A stretch of DNA of 64,000 bases from Empedobacter brevis NBRC 14943 = ATCC 43319. GTDB taxonomy: Bacteria > Bacteroidota > Bacteroidia > Flavobacteriales > Weeksellaceae. Positions 1 to 8,832 of this stretch are shown piece by piece (the stretch's first letter is position 1; every line of letters starts with the position of its first letter). The stretch covers positions 372,001 to 436,000 of the forward strand of contig NZ_KB908292.1 in the NCBI RefSeq assembly GCF_000382425.1, written 5' to 3'. Both the position numbers and the translations under genes were made by a program. Under the pieces are notes generated by a model that did not search any database, was not told where the DNA came from, and worked only from the letters and a program-made list of their open reading frames with translations.

Positions 1-2
1 CT

Positions 3-611
3 ATTTTATTTATTTGTACAACTATATTAATTCAAAGTTGTGCGTTATCTGCAATTTCAAGTGAACTAATGCATTTCAAAAAAGAAACTGCACAAAATGG
101 ATTAATTGTTGGTTCAATAACATTTCCCTCAGAAAAAGCGAGATATACTGGATACTTTATTAGAATAACTTCAATAGATTCTGATGAAAAAGTTGCTAAA
201 AAAAATTCTACTGAAATTCATATAAGTCCTGATCAAATATTTAAAATGAAACACACAGGCCAATTAGACAATCAAAAAACTTATTTATTCGCAATTGAAA
301 GACCAGAAGGAAATTATGAAATACCAAGTATACGTTTGTTTACAAATAGTGGAGTTCCATCACTACAACGAACTAATTACGTTGGTGGTTTTTCAATCCC
401 ATTCAATGTTAAAAAAGGAGAAATTACTTATGTAGGAAATATTGTATTTGATGAGTATGCTAATAAAGATATTATTCCAGTTAACTATAGAAATAATTTT
501 CAAAAAGATATAAATGCTATAAAAATAATTCAACCTTATGTTGATTGGGACACAGCTATTAATGATACAAATAGAAATATTGATTACAATAATAAAAAAG
601 TAAAAAAATAA
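3..611 (+). CDS. Partial lipoprotein of unknown function (5' end outside window)
   Basis: The open frame runs to the left edge without a stop: codons from position 3 read a hydrophobic stretch ending in LIQSC, a lipobox with the modified Cys at about positions 39-41. This makes the protein a lipoprotein whose first codons lie upstream of the window; the ATG at 69 is internal and not the start. The mature part (about 190 residues) is mainly polar with alternating beta-like segments and no recognised catalytic motif. No family could be named from the sequence. The gene ends before the pepD promoter, so it belongs to an upstream unit. Confidence 0.75.
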   Translation: MLFICTTILIQSCALSAISSELMHFKKETAQNGLIVGSITFPSEKARYTGYFIRITSIDSDEKVAKKNSTEIHISPDQIFKMKHTGQLDNQKTYLFAIERPEGNYEIPSIRLFTNSGVPSLQRTNYVGGFSIPFNVKKGEITYVGNIVFDEYANKDIIPVNYRNNFQKDINAIKIIQPYVDWDTAINDTNRNIDYNNKKVKK

Positions 612-674
612 AAAGGTTGGTTGAGAATCAAAAAAAATTAAAACTCCTTTCTTTTAACTATTCCGGCAATTCCG

Positions 675-682
675 TAACTTTG
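675..682 (+). promoter_or_regulatory. -7 promoter box of pepD
   Basis: TAACTTTG matches the Bacteroidota -7 consensus TAnnTTTG and lies about 20 nt before the pepD ATG at 703. No clear -33 element was seen. Confidence 0.55.
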
Positions 683-702
683 AGGAACAAAAAATACAAA
701 CA

Positions 703-2193
703 ATGAATAATGATATTCTAAACTTGGAGCCTAAAGCAATCTGGAAAAATTTTTCAGCATTGAACTCAGTTCCAAGGCCTTCGAAAAAAGAAGAAAAAGT
801 ACGTCAGTTTATCATCAAATTTGGTGAAGACTTAGGATTACCTGTCGAAACTGATGAAGTCGGAAATGTATTAATTAAAAAAGCCGCATTTCCGGGTATG
901 GAAGACCGTAAAAAAGTTGTGATGCAATCGCATTTGGATATGGTTTGTCAAAAAAATAATGATGTAGAATTCGATTTTGATACTCAAGGAATTGAAATGT
1001 ACATTGAAGATGATAAATTTGTAACTGCAAATGGAACAACCTTAGGTGCTGACAATGGAATCGGAGTTGCAACAATTATGTCTATTTTAGAATCGAAAGA
1101 CATTCCTCATCCTGCTATTGAAGCTTTCTTTACAATTGATGAAGAAACTGGAATGACAGGTGCTTTGGGATTAAAAGCTGGTTTCTTATCTGGTAAAATT
1201 CTTTTGAATTTAGATACAGAAGAAGATGATGAATTGGACATTGGTTGTGCCGGTGGTGTTGATGTTACAGCTACAAAAGCTTATACTGCAGAAGCTACAA
1301 ATGGAACTGCTTTTACATTAACATTAAAAGGCCTAAACGGAGGTCACTCTGGGGTACAAATTCATGAAGGTTTAGGGAATTCGAATAAATTAATCGCTCG
1401 TTTGTTAAACGCCGGAACTGAATTTGGGTTGAAAATCGCTCATATGGAAGGTGGAAGTTTGCGTAATGCAATTCCTCGCGAATCTTGGGCTAAAATTATA
1501 ATTCCTACGGATAAAGTAGATGCTTTCAAAGCGGCTTATGAAACTTTACGTTCAGAAATTATTGAAGAATACGAAACGAAAGAACCTAAAATGGTGATTA
1601 CTTTAGAGGCTGCCGAAGCAACTTCTGCAATATCAGCACAAGACTCTAAAGTTTTTGTTCAAACTATAATGGCTGCTTTTAATGGTGTTTATAGAATGAG
1701 TCCAGATGTTGAAGGTTTAGTAGAAACGTCTAATAATGTAGCGCGCGTAGAAGTTATCAACGGCAACGCTCGTGTTTTATGTTTGACACGTTCTTCTATA
1801 GAATCAGGTAAAGAGGCATTAGCACAGACGTTAAAATCTGGATTCGAGTTAGGTGGTTTTGAGGTTAAATTTTCTGGTTCATACCCTGGTTGGAAAGCAA
1901 ATACACATTCAGAAATTTTAGAATTGATGAAAGGTATTTATGTTTCAAAATTCGGAGAAGAACCAAAAGTTGTAGCCTGTCATGCCGGATTAGAGTGTGG
2001 AATCATCGGAACAAATTATCCTGGTTTGGATATGATTTCTTTTGGACCTAATATTTCTGGTGCTCACTCTCCTGACGAAAGAGTTGAAATTGCTTCAGTT
2101 CAAAAGTTTTGGGATTATTTATTAGATATTTTAAAAGATATTCCAAATGACGGACCGGTTGATTATAGCTGTGCAAATTCTAAAAATATCTAA
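703..2193 (+). CDS. pepD: Aminoacyl-histidine dipeptidase (Xaa-His dipeptidase, peptidase M20C)
   Basis: PepD is a cytosolic zinc metallopeptidase that cleaves dipeptides with C-terminal His such as carnosine. The length (496 aa) fits the family (E. coli about 485 aa). Metal-site motifs are visible: SHLDM with His77 and Asp79, GADNGIG with Asp117, and IDEETG with the Glu147/Glu148 pair (catalytic base and metal ligand). A dimerisation-type insert with a GGHSGVQIHEG segment follows, as in M20 enzymes. The gene is monocistronic, between a TAnnTTTG promoter and a strong hairpin terminator. The assignment is confident from motifs and overall architecture. Confidence 0.93.
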   Translation: MNNDILNLEPKAIWKNFSALNSVPRPSKKEEKVRQFIIKFGEDLGLPVETDEVGNVLIKKAAFPGMEDRKKVVMQSHLDMVCQKNNDVEFDFDTQGIEMYIEDDKFVTANGTTLGADNGIGVATIMSILESKDIPHPAIEAFFTIDEETGMTGALGLKAGFLSGKILLNLDTEEDDELDIGCAGGVDVTATKAYTAEATNGTAFTLTLKGLNGGHSGVQIHEGLGNSNKLIARLLNAGTEFGLKIAHMEGGSLRNAIPRESWAKIIIPTDKVDAFKAAYETLRSEIIEEYETKEPKMVITLEAAEATSAISAQDSKVFVQTIMAAFNGVYRMSPDVEGLVETSNNVARVEVINGNARVLCLTRSSIESGKEALAQTLKSGFELGGFEVKFSGSYPGWKANTHSEILELMKGIYVSKFGEEPKVVACHAGLECGIIGTNYPGLDMISFGPNISGAHSPDERVEIASVQKFWDYLLDILKDIPNDGPVDYSCANSKNI

Positions 2194-2215
2194 TTTCTTT
2201 TTTGAAATATTTTCT

Positions 2216-2246
2216 AAGGACCACTGGAAGTGGTCCTTTTTATTTA
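2216..2246 (+). terminator. Rho-independent terminator of pepD
   Basis: A perfect 10-bp stem (AAGGACCACT at 2216-2225, AGTGGTCCTT at 2229-2238) with a 3-nt loop is followed by a T-rich tract. It lies 22 nt after the pepD stop. Confidence 0.85.
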
Positions 2247-2437
2247 TTCAATACCACATCAGGGTTTCTCCACTTAAAATCTTTTGATAAAATTAAGTAC
2301 CGTTTTTCTTTAATCATCAATCTATATTCATATTTATTCAAAAAAACACAATAAAAATTCATTAAATCCCTAAACATTAGGAGAACTTCAAAGAATCAAT
2401 TATTTTAGCGTTTCGTAAAATTGAAGACAAACAAATA

Positions 2438-4600
2438 ATGAAAAGAATTTTATTATCCACGCTTTTAGTGGTTATGCTTTTTCCTTTTAAAGTGAAAGCT
2501 GACGAAGGAATGTGGTTTTTGATGTTCATTGAACGTCTGAATCACCGTGATATGCAAAAACAGGGATTACAATTAACTTCAGAAGAAATTTATAGCATCA
2601 ACAATAACTCTTTAAAAGATGCTATTGTACAATTTGGAGGTGGATGTACTGCCGAAATGGTTTCTGGTCAAGGGTTAGTTTTGACAAATCACCACTGTGG
2701 TTATGGTGCAATTGCCGAATTATCTGCTCCAGAACATGATTACTTGAAAGATGGTTTTTGGGCAAAAGATAAAGCAGCCGAATTAAAACCAAAAAGCTTA
2801 AAAGTACGTTTCTTCGTTCGTATGGACGATGTTTCAAAACGTATTTTAGGTGTTGTAAATGATAAAATGTCTGAGTTAGATCGTGAGAAAGCGATTAATC
2901 AAGAGATTGCTAAAATTGAAAAAGAAAACAGCGAAAATGGAAAATATGTTGTTTCTGTTCGCTCTTTCTTCCAAGGAAATGAGTATTATTACTTCGTTTA
3001 CCAAGATTATGAAGACGTTCGCTTAGTAGGAACTCCTCCTAGCTCTATTGGTAAATACGGTGGAGATACAGATAACTGGGAATGGCCTCGTCATACAGGA
3101 GATTTCTCTATGTTCCGTGTATATGGTGACAAAGATGGAAATCCTGCGGCTTATTCTACAAACAACGTTCCATTACAACCAAAACATCATTTGCCTGTTT
3201 CATTGAAAGGTTACCAAATGGATGATTTTGCAATGATTTTAGGATATCCTGGACGTACAAATCGTTGGATGCCGGCACAAGGTGTCGCTCAAAATGTAGA
3301 ATATGCTTATCCTGCATGGGTAGAAGCTTCTAAAGTAACGATGGATCAAATGAAAAAATATATGGAACAAAATCAAAAAGTAAACATTGATTATGCTTCT
3401 AAATATGCCGGAGTTGCAAACTATTGGAAAAATCGTGATGGAATGATTGAAGCGTTGAAACTTCACGGAACGGTTGCTAAAAAAACAAAAGAAGAAGAAA
3501 AATTCAATAAATGGGCCCAAAAGTCTAAAAACAAAACGGAATATGGGAATGTTGTAAAGAATTTGAATGACTATTATGCAAAAACAAATTTGGATGCCCG
3601 TCACAATAATTACATCAATATCTTATTGCGTTATTCAACTTTAGCAAGTGCGCCTTATTCTATTGGTAAAGCTTTAGAAAATTATGCTGCGGCAAATGAT
3701 GCGAAACGTAATGAAATGCGTCCAAAAATTCAGAATGCCATCAATGCGTATTACGAAAAAATGTATTTGCCTTTAGAAAAAGACTTATTGGCGGCTCAAT
3801 TGAATCTTTACGCTTCTAAAGCTAACGAGGCTGGTTTAGCACCTTATGTTGCTGATTTAGCGAAACAAAATAACAAGAACTTTACATCTTTTGTAAATGA
3901 TGCAGTTGAAAGAAGTTTCTTTGCTGACCAAAAACAAGTTGAGAATTTTTTAATTTCTCCGGATGTAGAAGTATTAAAAAAAGATCCCTTGTATGTTTTA
4001 TCTAATGCTTTAGTAGAAAGAGCTTCTAAGCAAACAGATGAACAAGCAAAATTAAGCGACGTGTACTCTAAAAACTTCCGTTTATTAGTAAAAGGTTTAC
4101 GTGAATCTAAAATCGGAAATATTTTGTATCCAGATGCAAACTCTACATTGCGTTTAACTTACGGTTCAGTTCAGAATTTACCAAAAAGTACAAATCCAAA
4201 ACGTCAACCGGATGTTGCTTCTAATTACTTTACAACGTTAGAAGGAACTGTTGCAAAACACATTGCCGGTGATGAAGAATTCGAGAATCCACAACGTTTA
4301 TTAGATTTAGCAAAAACGAAAGATTACGGGCAATATGCTGATAAAGATGGTTATTTACACGTGAATTTCTTATCTAATAATGATATTACAGGAGGAAATT
4401 CAGGTTCTCCGGTTATGAATGGTAAAGGAGAATTAATCGGTATTGCATTTGACGGAAATATTGAAGCTATGGCTGGTGATGTTATCTTCGATCCTAAATT
4501 GCAACGTACGATATCTGTTGACATTCGTTATGTTCTATGGGTAGTTGATAAATTTGCCGGTGCAAAACATATCGTTGATGAAATGACGATTGTTCGCTAA
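2438..4600 (+). CDS. S46 family dipeptidyl-peptidase (DPP7-type)
   Basis: This is an exported serine dipeptidyl-peptidase that removes N-terminal dipeptides in the periplasm. The signal peptide covers residues 1-21 (cut after KVKA). The chymotrypsin-like fold shows the catalytic His at TNHHCGYG (His86) and the nucleophile in GGNSGSPV (Ser655); 720 aa is the usual S46 length. In known S46 enzymes the residue 18 after the Ser sets specificity: Gly in DPP7 (hydrophobic P1), Arg in DPP11 (acidic P1). Here it is Gly673 (FDGN), so hydrophobic preference is inferred. The gene is monocistronic with its own terminator. It fits the peptide-feeding habit of flavobacteria. Confidence 0.92.
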   Translation: MKRILLSTLLVVMLFPFKVKADEGMWFLMFIERLNHRDMQKQGLQLTSEEIYSINNNSLKDAIVQFGGGCTAEMVSGQGLVLTNHHCGYGAIAELSAPEHDYLKDGFWAKDKAAELKPKSLKVRFFVRMDDVSKRILGVVNDKMSELDREKAINQEIAKIEKENSENGKYVVSVRSFFQGNEYYYFVYQDYEDVRLVGTPPSSIGKYGGDTDNWEWPRHTGDFSMFRVYGDKDGNPAAYSTNNVPLQPKHHLPVSLKGYQMDDFAMILGYPGRTNRWMPAQGVAQNVEYAYPAWVEASKVTMDQMKKYMEQNQKVNIDYASKYAGVANYWKNRDGMIEALKLHGTVAKKTKEEEKFNKWAQKSKNKTEYGNVVKNLNDYYAKTNLDARHNNYINILLRYSTLASAPYSIGKALENYAAANDAKRNEMRPKIQNAINAYYEKMYLPLEKDLLAAQLNLYASKANEAGLAPYVADLAKQNNKNFTSFVNDAVERSFFADQKQVENFLISPDVEVLKKDPLYVLSNALVERASKQTDEQAKLSDVYSKNFRLLVKGLRESKIGNILYPDANSTLRLTYGSVQNLPKSTNPKRQPDVASNYFTTLEGTVAKHIAGDEEFENPQRLLDLAKTKDYGQYADKDGYLHVNFLSNNDITGGNSGSPVMNGKGELIGIAFDGNIEAMAGDVIFDPKLQRTISVDIRYVLWVVDKFAGAKHIVDEMTIVR

Positions 4601-4626
4601 AATAAAGCATTTGTAATAAAACATAT

Positions 4627-4674
4627 AAAGCCTTATATATACTTAATTATCAGTGTATATAAGGCTTTTTTTTG
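4627..4674 (+). terminator. Terminator of the S46 peptidase gene
   Basis: AAAGCCTTATATATAC pairs with GTATATAAGGCTTT (4655-4668), with two extra bases in the left arm, and the stem is followed by a run of eight T. It lies 27 nt after the stop. Confidence 0.8.
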
Positions 4675-5081
4675 CAAAATATTTGTAAAAGTTTATATTG
4701 CCACAACTTTTCTTAATTCAATAAACCTTCAAAATTAAATTACAATTCACCAAACTTAATTTGCCTGCCGTAGACTTCAAGATTTTTTTAGAGGATTAAA
4801 CGTATTCTATCAGAAAATAAATACTCATTCTTTTAAACCCGTATCAGAAAAAATGAGATAAAATTTCTTATTTCGACAACCACAATTCTTCATACATTAA
4901 AACATACCGGTTTTTATTTTTCAAATCGTCCGGTTCCTGATAAGGAATTAGATTTAATTATATAAAATAGTTAAAATCAAATTTTTAAAAACAAAACCAA
5001 TAGAAAAATATCCTTCAATCTGTGTAGTAATCACCTCTCAAAATATTCTTTAAAAAATATTTCTAATAAAAATCGAATTTT
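4675..5081. other. Non-coding stretch, nothing recognised
   Basis: About 400 bases of AT-rich sequence lie between the S46 peptidase terminator and the promoter of the T9SS protein. I see no credible reading frame, tRNA, hairpin of note or repeat in it. Confidence 0.6.
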
Positions 5082-5089
5082 TATTTTTG
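5082..5089 (+). promoter_or_regulatory. -7 box that fixes the start of the next gene
   Basis: TATTTTTG matches TAnnTTTG. The TTG at 5087 that could extend the downstream frame lies inside this box, so translation must start later, at ATG 5105. The leader is then only about 10 nt. Confidence 0.55.
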
Positions 5090-5104
5090 CAAAAAATTAC
5101 ATTT

Positions 5105-6304
5105 ATGAAATACTTTTTTACTATTTTAATTGCCATCAGTAGTTTATTAAGCGAAGAATTAAAAGCTTCCATACCTAATGACCTTGTACATATTCCGGAT
5201 GCAGCTTTCAAAACTTTTTTATTAAATTATAAATATGAAGATGGAGATTATGTTAGAAATTTGGATAGAAATCAGGACGGAGAAATTCAAGAAAGTGAAG
5301 CTCTTTTACTAAAAAAGCTGACAGCATTAGGTTCTACAACTACCTTAAGTGCTATAAAATCATTTAGAGGAATAGAATATTTTAAAAACCTGAGTCATAT
5401 AGAAATTCCAAATTGTCTTCAACTGGAAGATATTGATTTATCTCAAAACGAAGCATTAACACTTTTATATTTAGGAGGTAAATTTACCCACCTTGATTTA
5501 AGAAATAATTTAAAATTAAGAAGTTTGGATATTAACAATTCAAAATTAGAGCATATCCTATTTAACCCGAACAACATCATTAGAAGTGTCACTTTAACCT
5601 CTGATGTAATGGAAAATTTTAATTATCCTACACTGAAAAATCTTTCATCTTTACATTTAATTTTTATGGACGCCTTGAAAGAATTGGATATTAAAATTTA
5701 TCCTGAATTAAAAAATCTTTCTTTAGGTTCGAAAACCCTTAAATCCTTAGATTTTAAGGATTTAAAAAAATTAAATTCTCTTTATTTAGATGATTTGACA
5801 ATTGATTTAAGAACATTCACATTATTAGATTTCAAGTATTTAAATAGTTTTGGGTTAAGAAATATAGCAACGGTAGAACAAATTGATTTAAAAGACAATC
5901 ACAGTACTCATTTTGAGTATATCTATTTAGATGCTTTGCCTCAATTAAAAAAAGTGTGTGTGGATGATGAAGTTGAAAAAGATTCATTCATAAAAGCACT
6001 GGAACCAAAAAATTCATGGAAAAATTTAACTTATTTAGTAGGAAAAAGTTGTGAGGAAAATTTATCTATAGCTCAAATTCATTCAATAAAAAAACTTCAA
6101 ATTTCTCCTAATCCCGTAAAAACATCGTTTACAGTAAAAGGAATTGATGTAAAATATCTCGAATTAATCAATTATGCGGGGCAAATAATAAAAACGTGGA
6201 ATCCACAATCCAATTATAGTACAGAAGATTTACCAAAAGGTTCTTATATCTTGATCATACATGGTTTTGATTCTACAAAATCAGCTAAACTTTTAATTGA
6301 ATAA
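5105..6304 (+). CDS. Secreted leucine-rich-repeat-like protein with T9SS sorting domain
   Basis: The protein has a signal peptide (MKYFFTILIAISSLL, cut near residue 20), then an irregular series of about 20-residue beta/leucine-rich units (LxxLxLxx patterns, roughly residues 70-320) and a C-terminal domain of about 70 residues starting ISPNPVK and ending SAKLLIE. The last is the type A sorting domain that sends proteins through the type IX secretion system to the cell surface. A segment RNQDGEIQESEA near residue 58 resembles a calcium-binding DxNxDG loop. Start 5105 is chosen because the longer frame begins inside the promoter box. The cargo role is unknown; adhesion or ligand binding is only a guess. 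Confidence 0.8.
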   Translation: MKYFFTILIAISSLLSEELKASIPNDLVHIPDAAFKTFLLNYKYEDGDYVRNLDRNQDGEIQESEALLLKKLTALGSTTTLSAIKSFRGIEYFKNLSHIEIPNCLQLEDIDLSQNEALTLLYLGGKFTHLDLRNNLKLRSLDINNSKLEHILFNPNNIIRSVTLTSDVMENFNYPTLKNLSSLHLIFMDALKELDIKIYPELKNLSLGSKTLKSLDFKDLKKLNSLYLDDLTIDLRTFTLLDFKYLNSFGLRNIATVEQIDLKDNHSTHFEYIYLDALPQLKKVCVDDEVEKDSFIKALEPKNSWKNLTYLVGKSCEENLSIAQIHSIKKLQISPNPVKTSFTVKGIDVKYLELINYAGQIIKTWNPQSNYSTEDLPKGSYILIIHGFDSTKSAKLLIE

Positions 6305-6317
6305 CAATAACATTTTG

Positions 6318-6346
6318 AAGGTTTCCACAATTGGAAGCCTTTTTTT
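6318..6346 (+). terminator. Terminator of the T9SS protein gene
   Basis: AAGGTTTCCA (6318-6327) pairs with TGGAAGCCTT (6332-6341) with one G-U pair and a 4-nt loop, followed by T residues. Confidence 0.75.
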
Positions 6347-6358
6347 GTGGAAACAAAT

Positions 6359-6366
6359 TATCTTTG
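6359..6366 (+). promoter_or_regulatory. -7 promoter box of the MBL-fold gene
   Basis: TATCTTTG matches TAnnTTTG and lies 16 nt before the ATG at 6383, immediately after the preceding terminator. Confidence 0.55.
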
Positions 6367-6382
6367 ATAAAAAATTTTAATA

Positions 6383-7117
6383 ATGAAAATTATTCCGTTG
6401 TTAGAGGGTGTTTACCATGTGGATGAAAAAAAGGATTTTCATTTCAAAAGCCAAGAGCTACTAGATGGAAAACCTGATACCGGTTATTATCTCATCGTTC
6501 GTCCATTTTTGATTCAAGTTGGAGAGGAAAATATTCTAATCGATACAGGTTATGGAGGAGAAATAGATTGTGAGCCAATTATTTTGAGAGAATTAAGAAG
6601 ACATGGTATTGCGCCTAATCAAATTACAAAAGTATTGATTTCTCATTTACACAAAGATCACATCAACGGAATAGGGAATTGGGTTGGCGAACAGTTTGTT
6701 TGTAATTTTCCTGAGGCTCAAATTTACATTCAGCAGCGTGAATATGATTATGCCATTGCGCAAACAAATAATTCTTACAATTATGAACGTTTAGAAAAAT
6801 TAAAATCATTCAATAATATTATTTGGATGGATAATAAAAATTCAGGAGCTATTTCTGAACATATTCAATTTGATGTTACAGGAGGTCACGTTCCGTTTCA
6901 ACAAGTCTTTTGGCTAAAAGAAAATAAGGAAATCATTTTTTATGGGGCTGATAATTTACCTCAGCTTAATTATCTCAAGTATCATGCAGCTTTCAAAAAT
7001 GATATTGATGGTGTAAAAGCCATGGAAGATCGTTTACAATGGGAAAAACAAGCAAAAGCTGAACATTGGGAAATACTTTTCTATCATGGAAAAAGAACTG
7101 CCACAAAAGTATTCTAA
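6383..7117 (+). CDS. Metallo-beta-lactamase-fold hydrolase (lactonase-like)
   Basis: This 244-residue protein carries the MBL metal motif HLHKDH (HxHxDH, about residues 90-95), the downstream metal His in TGGHVPFQ and an Asp in YGADN. The N-terminal LLEGVYHVDEKK and ILIDTGYGGE strands are typical of the AiiA/AttM-like N-acyl homoserine lactonase branch, but the substrate cannot be told from sequence. There is no signal peptide, so it acts in the cytosol. It has its own promoter. Alternatives are a generic MBL-fold esterase or glyoxalase-like enzyme. Confidence 0.8.
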   Translation: MKIIPLLEGVYHVDEKKDFHFKSQELLDGKPDTGYYLIVRPFLIQVGEENILIDTGYGGEIDCEPIILRELRRHGIAPNQITKVLISHLHKDHINGIGNWVGEQFVCNFPEAQIYIQQREYDYAIAQTNNSYNYERLEKLKSFNNIIWMDNKNSGAISEHIQFDVTGGHVPFQQVFWLKENKEIIFYGADNLPQLNYLKYHAAFKNDIDGVKAMEDRLQWEKQAKAEHWEILFYHGKRTATKVF

Positions 7118-7228
7118 AAAAAATATGTGATCATTTTTTAATAAAGAAGATAAATGCCGATTTCAATTGATTAATTCTAAATCATATAAAGTAATTGAAT
7201 TTGTACACTTATATTTATAAAAAAAATA

Positions 7229-8020
7229 ATGTCATCAACACGATATCCTCAACGCATTATTTGCTTAACAGAAGAAGGAACAGAAATTTTATATAAAATC
7301 AACGAGCAACATCGCTTGGTTGGAATCAGCGGTTTTACTTATCGTCCTCCACAAGCACGAAAAGAAAAACCTAAAGTTTCTACTTTTTTAGATGCGAAGT
7401 TTGAAGAAATTATCGAGTTGAAACCCGATTTAGTTGTTGGCTATTCAGATTTACAGGCAGATATTGCTGCTGAATTAATCAAAAGAGGAATCAATGTTTT
7501 TATTTTCAATCATCATACAGTAGAAGAAATTTTAAACATGGTTCTTCAATTTACTTCTTTAATTGGCTGTCAAGGTAAAGGGTTAAAATTAGTCGAATCG
7601 TATGAAAAAAGGATTGAAACAATAAAGCAACAAGCCTCACTTCTACCCCATCAGCCTACTGTTTTCTTCGAAGAATGGGACGAACCCATTATTTCTGGAA
7701 GTGCTTGGGTAAATGATTTGATTGAAATTGCAGGAGGAAAATTGGCCTTTCCTGAATTAAAAAATAAAACTTTAGCAAAAGATAGAATTTTATTGAATGA
7801 ACAAGTTATTCAACGAAATCCCGAAATTATCATTGGTTCGTGGTGTGGTAAAATGTTCAAACCTGAAAAAGTAAAACAACGCGTTGGTTTCGAAAATGTA
7901 AAAGCTGTACAAAACAACCATTTATACGAAATAAAATCTGAATTGATTTTGCAACCCGGTCCGGCAGCGCTAACCGATGGATTAGATAAAATTGTGGAGA
8001 TTATTGAACGCTATGAATAA
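7229..8020 (+). CDS. ABC-type substrate-binding-fold protein (BtuF/FhuD-like), apparently cytosolic
   Basis: The sequence follows the helical-backbone metal-receptor fold: RIICLTEEGTEILYKI at the N-terminus, ELKPDLVVGYSD, then a long helix and RNPEIIIGSWCGK in the second lobe. BtuF-like proteins bind cobalamin or iron siderophores for ABC importers. This copy has no signal peptide or lipobox and no permease or ATPase gene beside it, so it may be a cytosolic binding protein rather than a transporter subunit. A -7-like TGAATTTG lies about 25 nt upstream. It is followed after 23 nt by the zinc-ribbon gene, possibly in one transcript. Confidence 0.75.
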   Translation: MSSTRYPQRIICLTEEGTEILYKINEQHRLVGISGFTYRPPQARKEKPKVSTFLDAKFEEIIELKPDLVVGYSDLQADIAAELIKRGINVFIFNHHTVEEILNMVLQFTSLIGCQGKGLKLVESYEKRIETIKQQASLLPHQPTVFFEEWDEPIISGSAWVNDLIEIAGGKLAFPELKNKTLAKDRILLNEQVIQRNPEIIIGSWCGKMFKPEKVKQRVGFENVKAVQNNHLYEIKSELILQPGPAALTDGLDKIVEIIERYE

Positions 8021-8043
8021 ACTACAAACTTGGAAAAATCAAA

Positions 8044-8808
8044 ATGTACATTCAACAAATTTCACTTGATATAAACACGACTATTGATAAGAATAATCTT
8101 ATTGATAAATTTGGATTGCTTATGTCTTTCTATCGTGGAAGTGGACAAACTCAAGGATATAGGGAATCACACTATCTTGACGGAAATAAAATCATTTGTT
8201 TCCCTTTTACATTAGAAAAAGACAGTCTTCATTCATATTATAATAATTATTACGTCAATCGTCAAATTCAAAAAATTGAAGAACTTTGTAATTCTAAAAT
8301 TAATTTTAAAACAGTAGGAAAATCTTATGAAGGTTATAACGGAGGTTGCCAATGTAAACAATCAGAATTTTATATTTTAATTACAAATTATTCAACTATT
8401 CAATCTCCGATAACTTGTGGAAGCTGTAATAAATCTGTTCCGTTATACAAACTTCCTGCTTATTACGACTATGGATATTTACCAATTCTAAGTTGGGAAA
8501 CGAATTACCAATCTTGTGATAATTTGCAGATGAATTGTGAAGTTGGAGAACGTTGGGCAACCAATCAAATGCAGAATATAAACTCGCAATTATCTAAACA
8601 AGGATTTAAAATTTGCAGAGAAATAGAAACTTTGACTAATACGCCAATCTATTATTTTATCTACAATTATAGGAAAAATAAAAATGATTTTACAGAGAAG
8701 TGTCCAACTTGTAACAAGAAATGGAAATTAAAAAATCAATTATTGAATTTTTATGATTACAAATGTGATCATTGTAAGATTATCTCAATTAAAACTTTAA
8801 ATTCATAA
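8044..8808 (+). CDS. DUF2310 zinc-ribbon protein
   Basis: This 254-residue protein matches the layout I know for DUF2310 (zinc-ribbon, possibly nucleic-acid-binding). It has a CQC segment near residue 103, a CGSC knuckle near residue 122 followed by VPLYKLPAYYDYGY, a central NLQMNCEVGERWATNQM stretch, and a C-terminal ribbon with CPTC and CDHC knuckles. The biochemical role is not established. It lies 23 nt after the binding-fold gene on the same strand, so co-transcription is likely. Confidence 0.75.
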   Translation: MYIQQISLDINTTIDKNNLIDKFGLLMSFYRGSGQTQGYRESHYLDGNKIICFPFTLEKDSLHSYYNNYYVNRQIQKIEELCNSKINFKTVGKSYEGYNGGCQCKQSEFYILITNYSTIQSPITCGSCNKSVPLYKLPAYYDYGYLPILSWETNYQSCDNLQMNCEVGERWATNQMQNINSQLSKQGFKICREIETLTNTPIYYFIYNYRKNKNDFTEKCPTCNKKWKLKNQLLNFYDYKCDHCKIISIKTLNS

Positions 8809-8832
8809 AAAATCCCGCTAAACGTTTTTTTG

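Noticed and set aside
8809-8832. ATCCCGC sequence like the murB terminator arm after the DUF2310 gene
   Set aside because: Only one arm is present; no stem can form.
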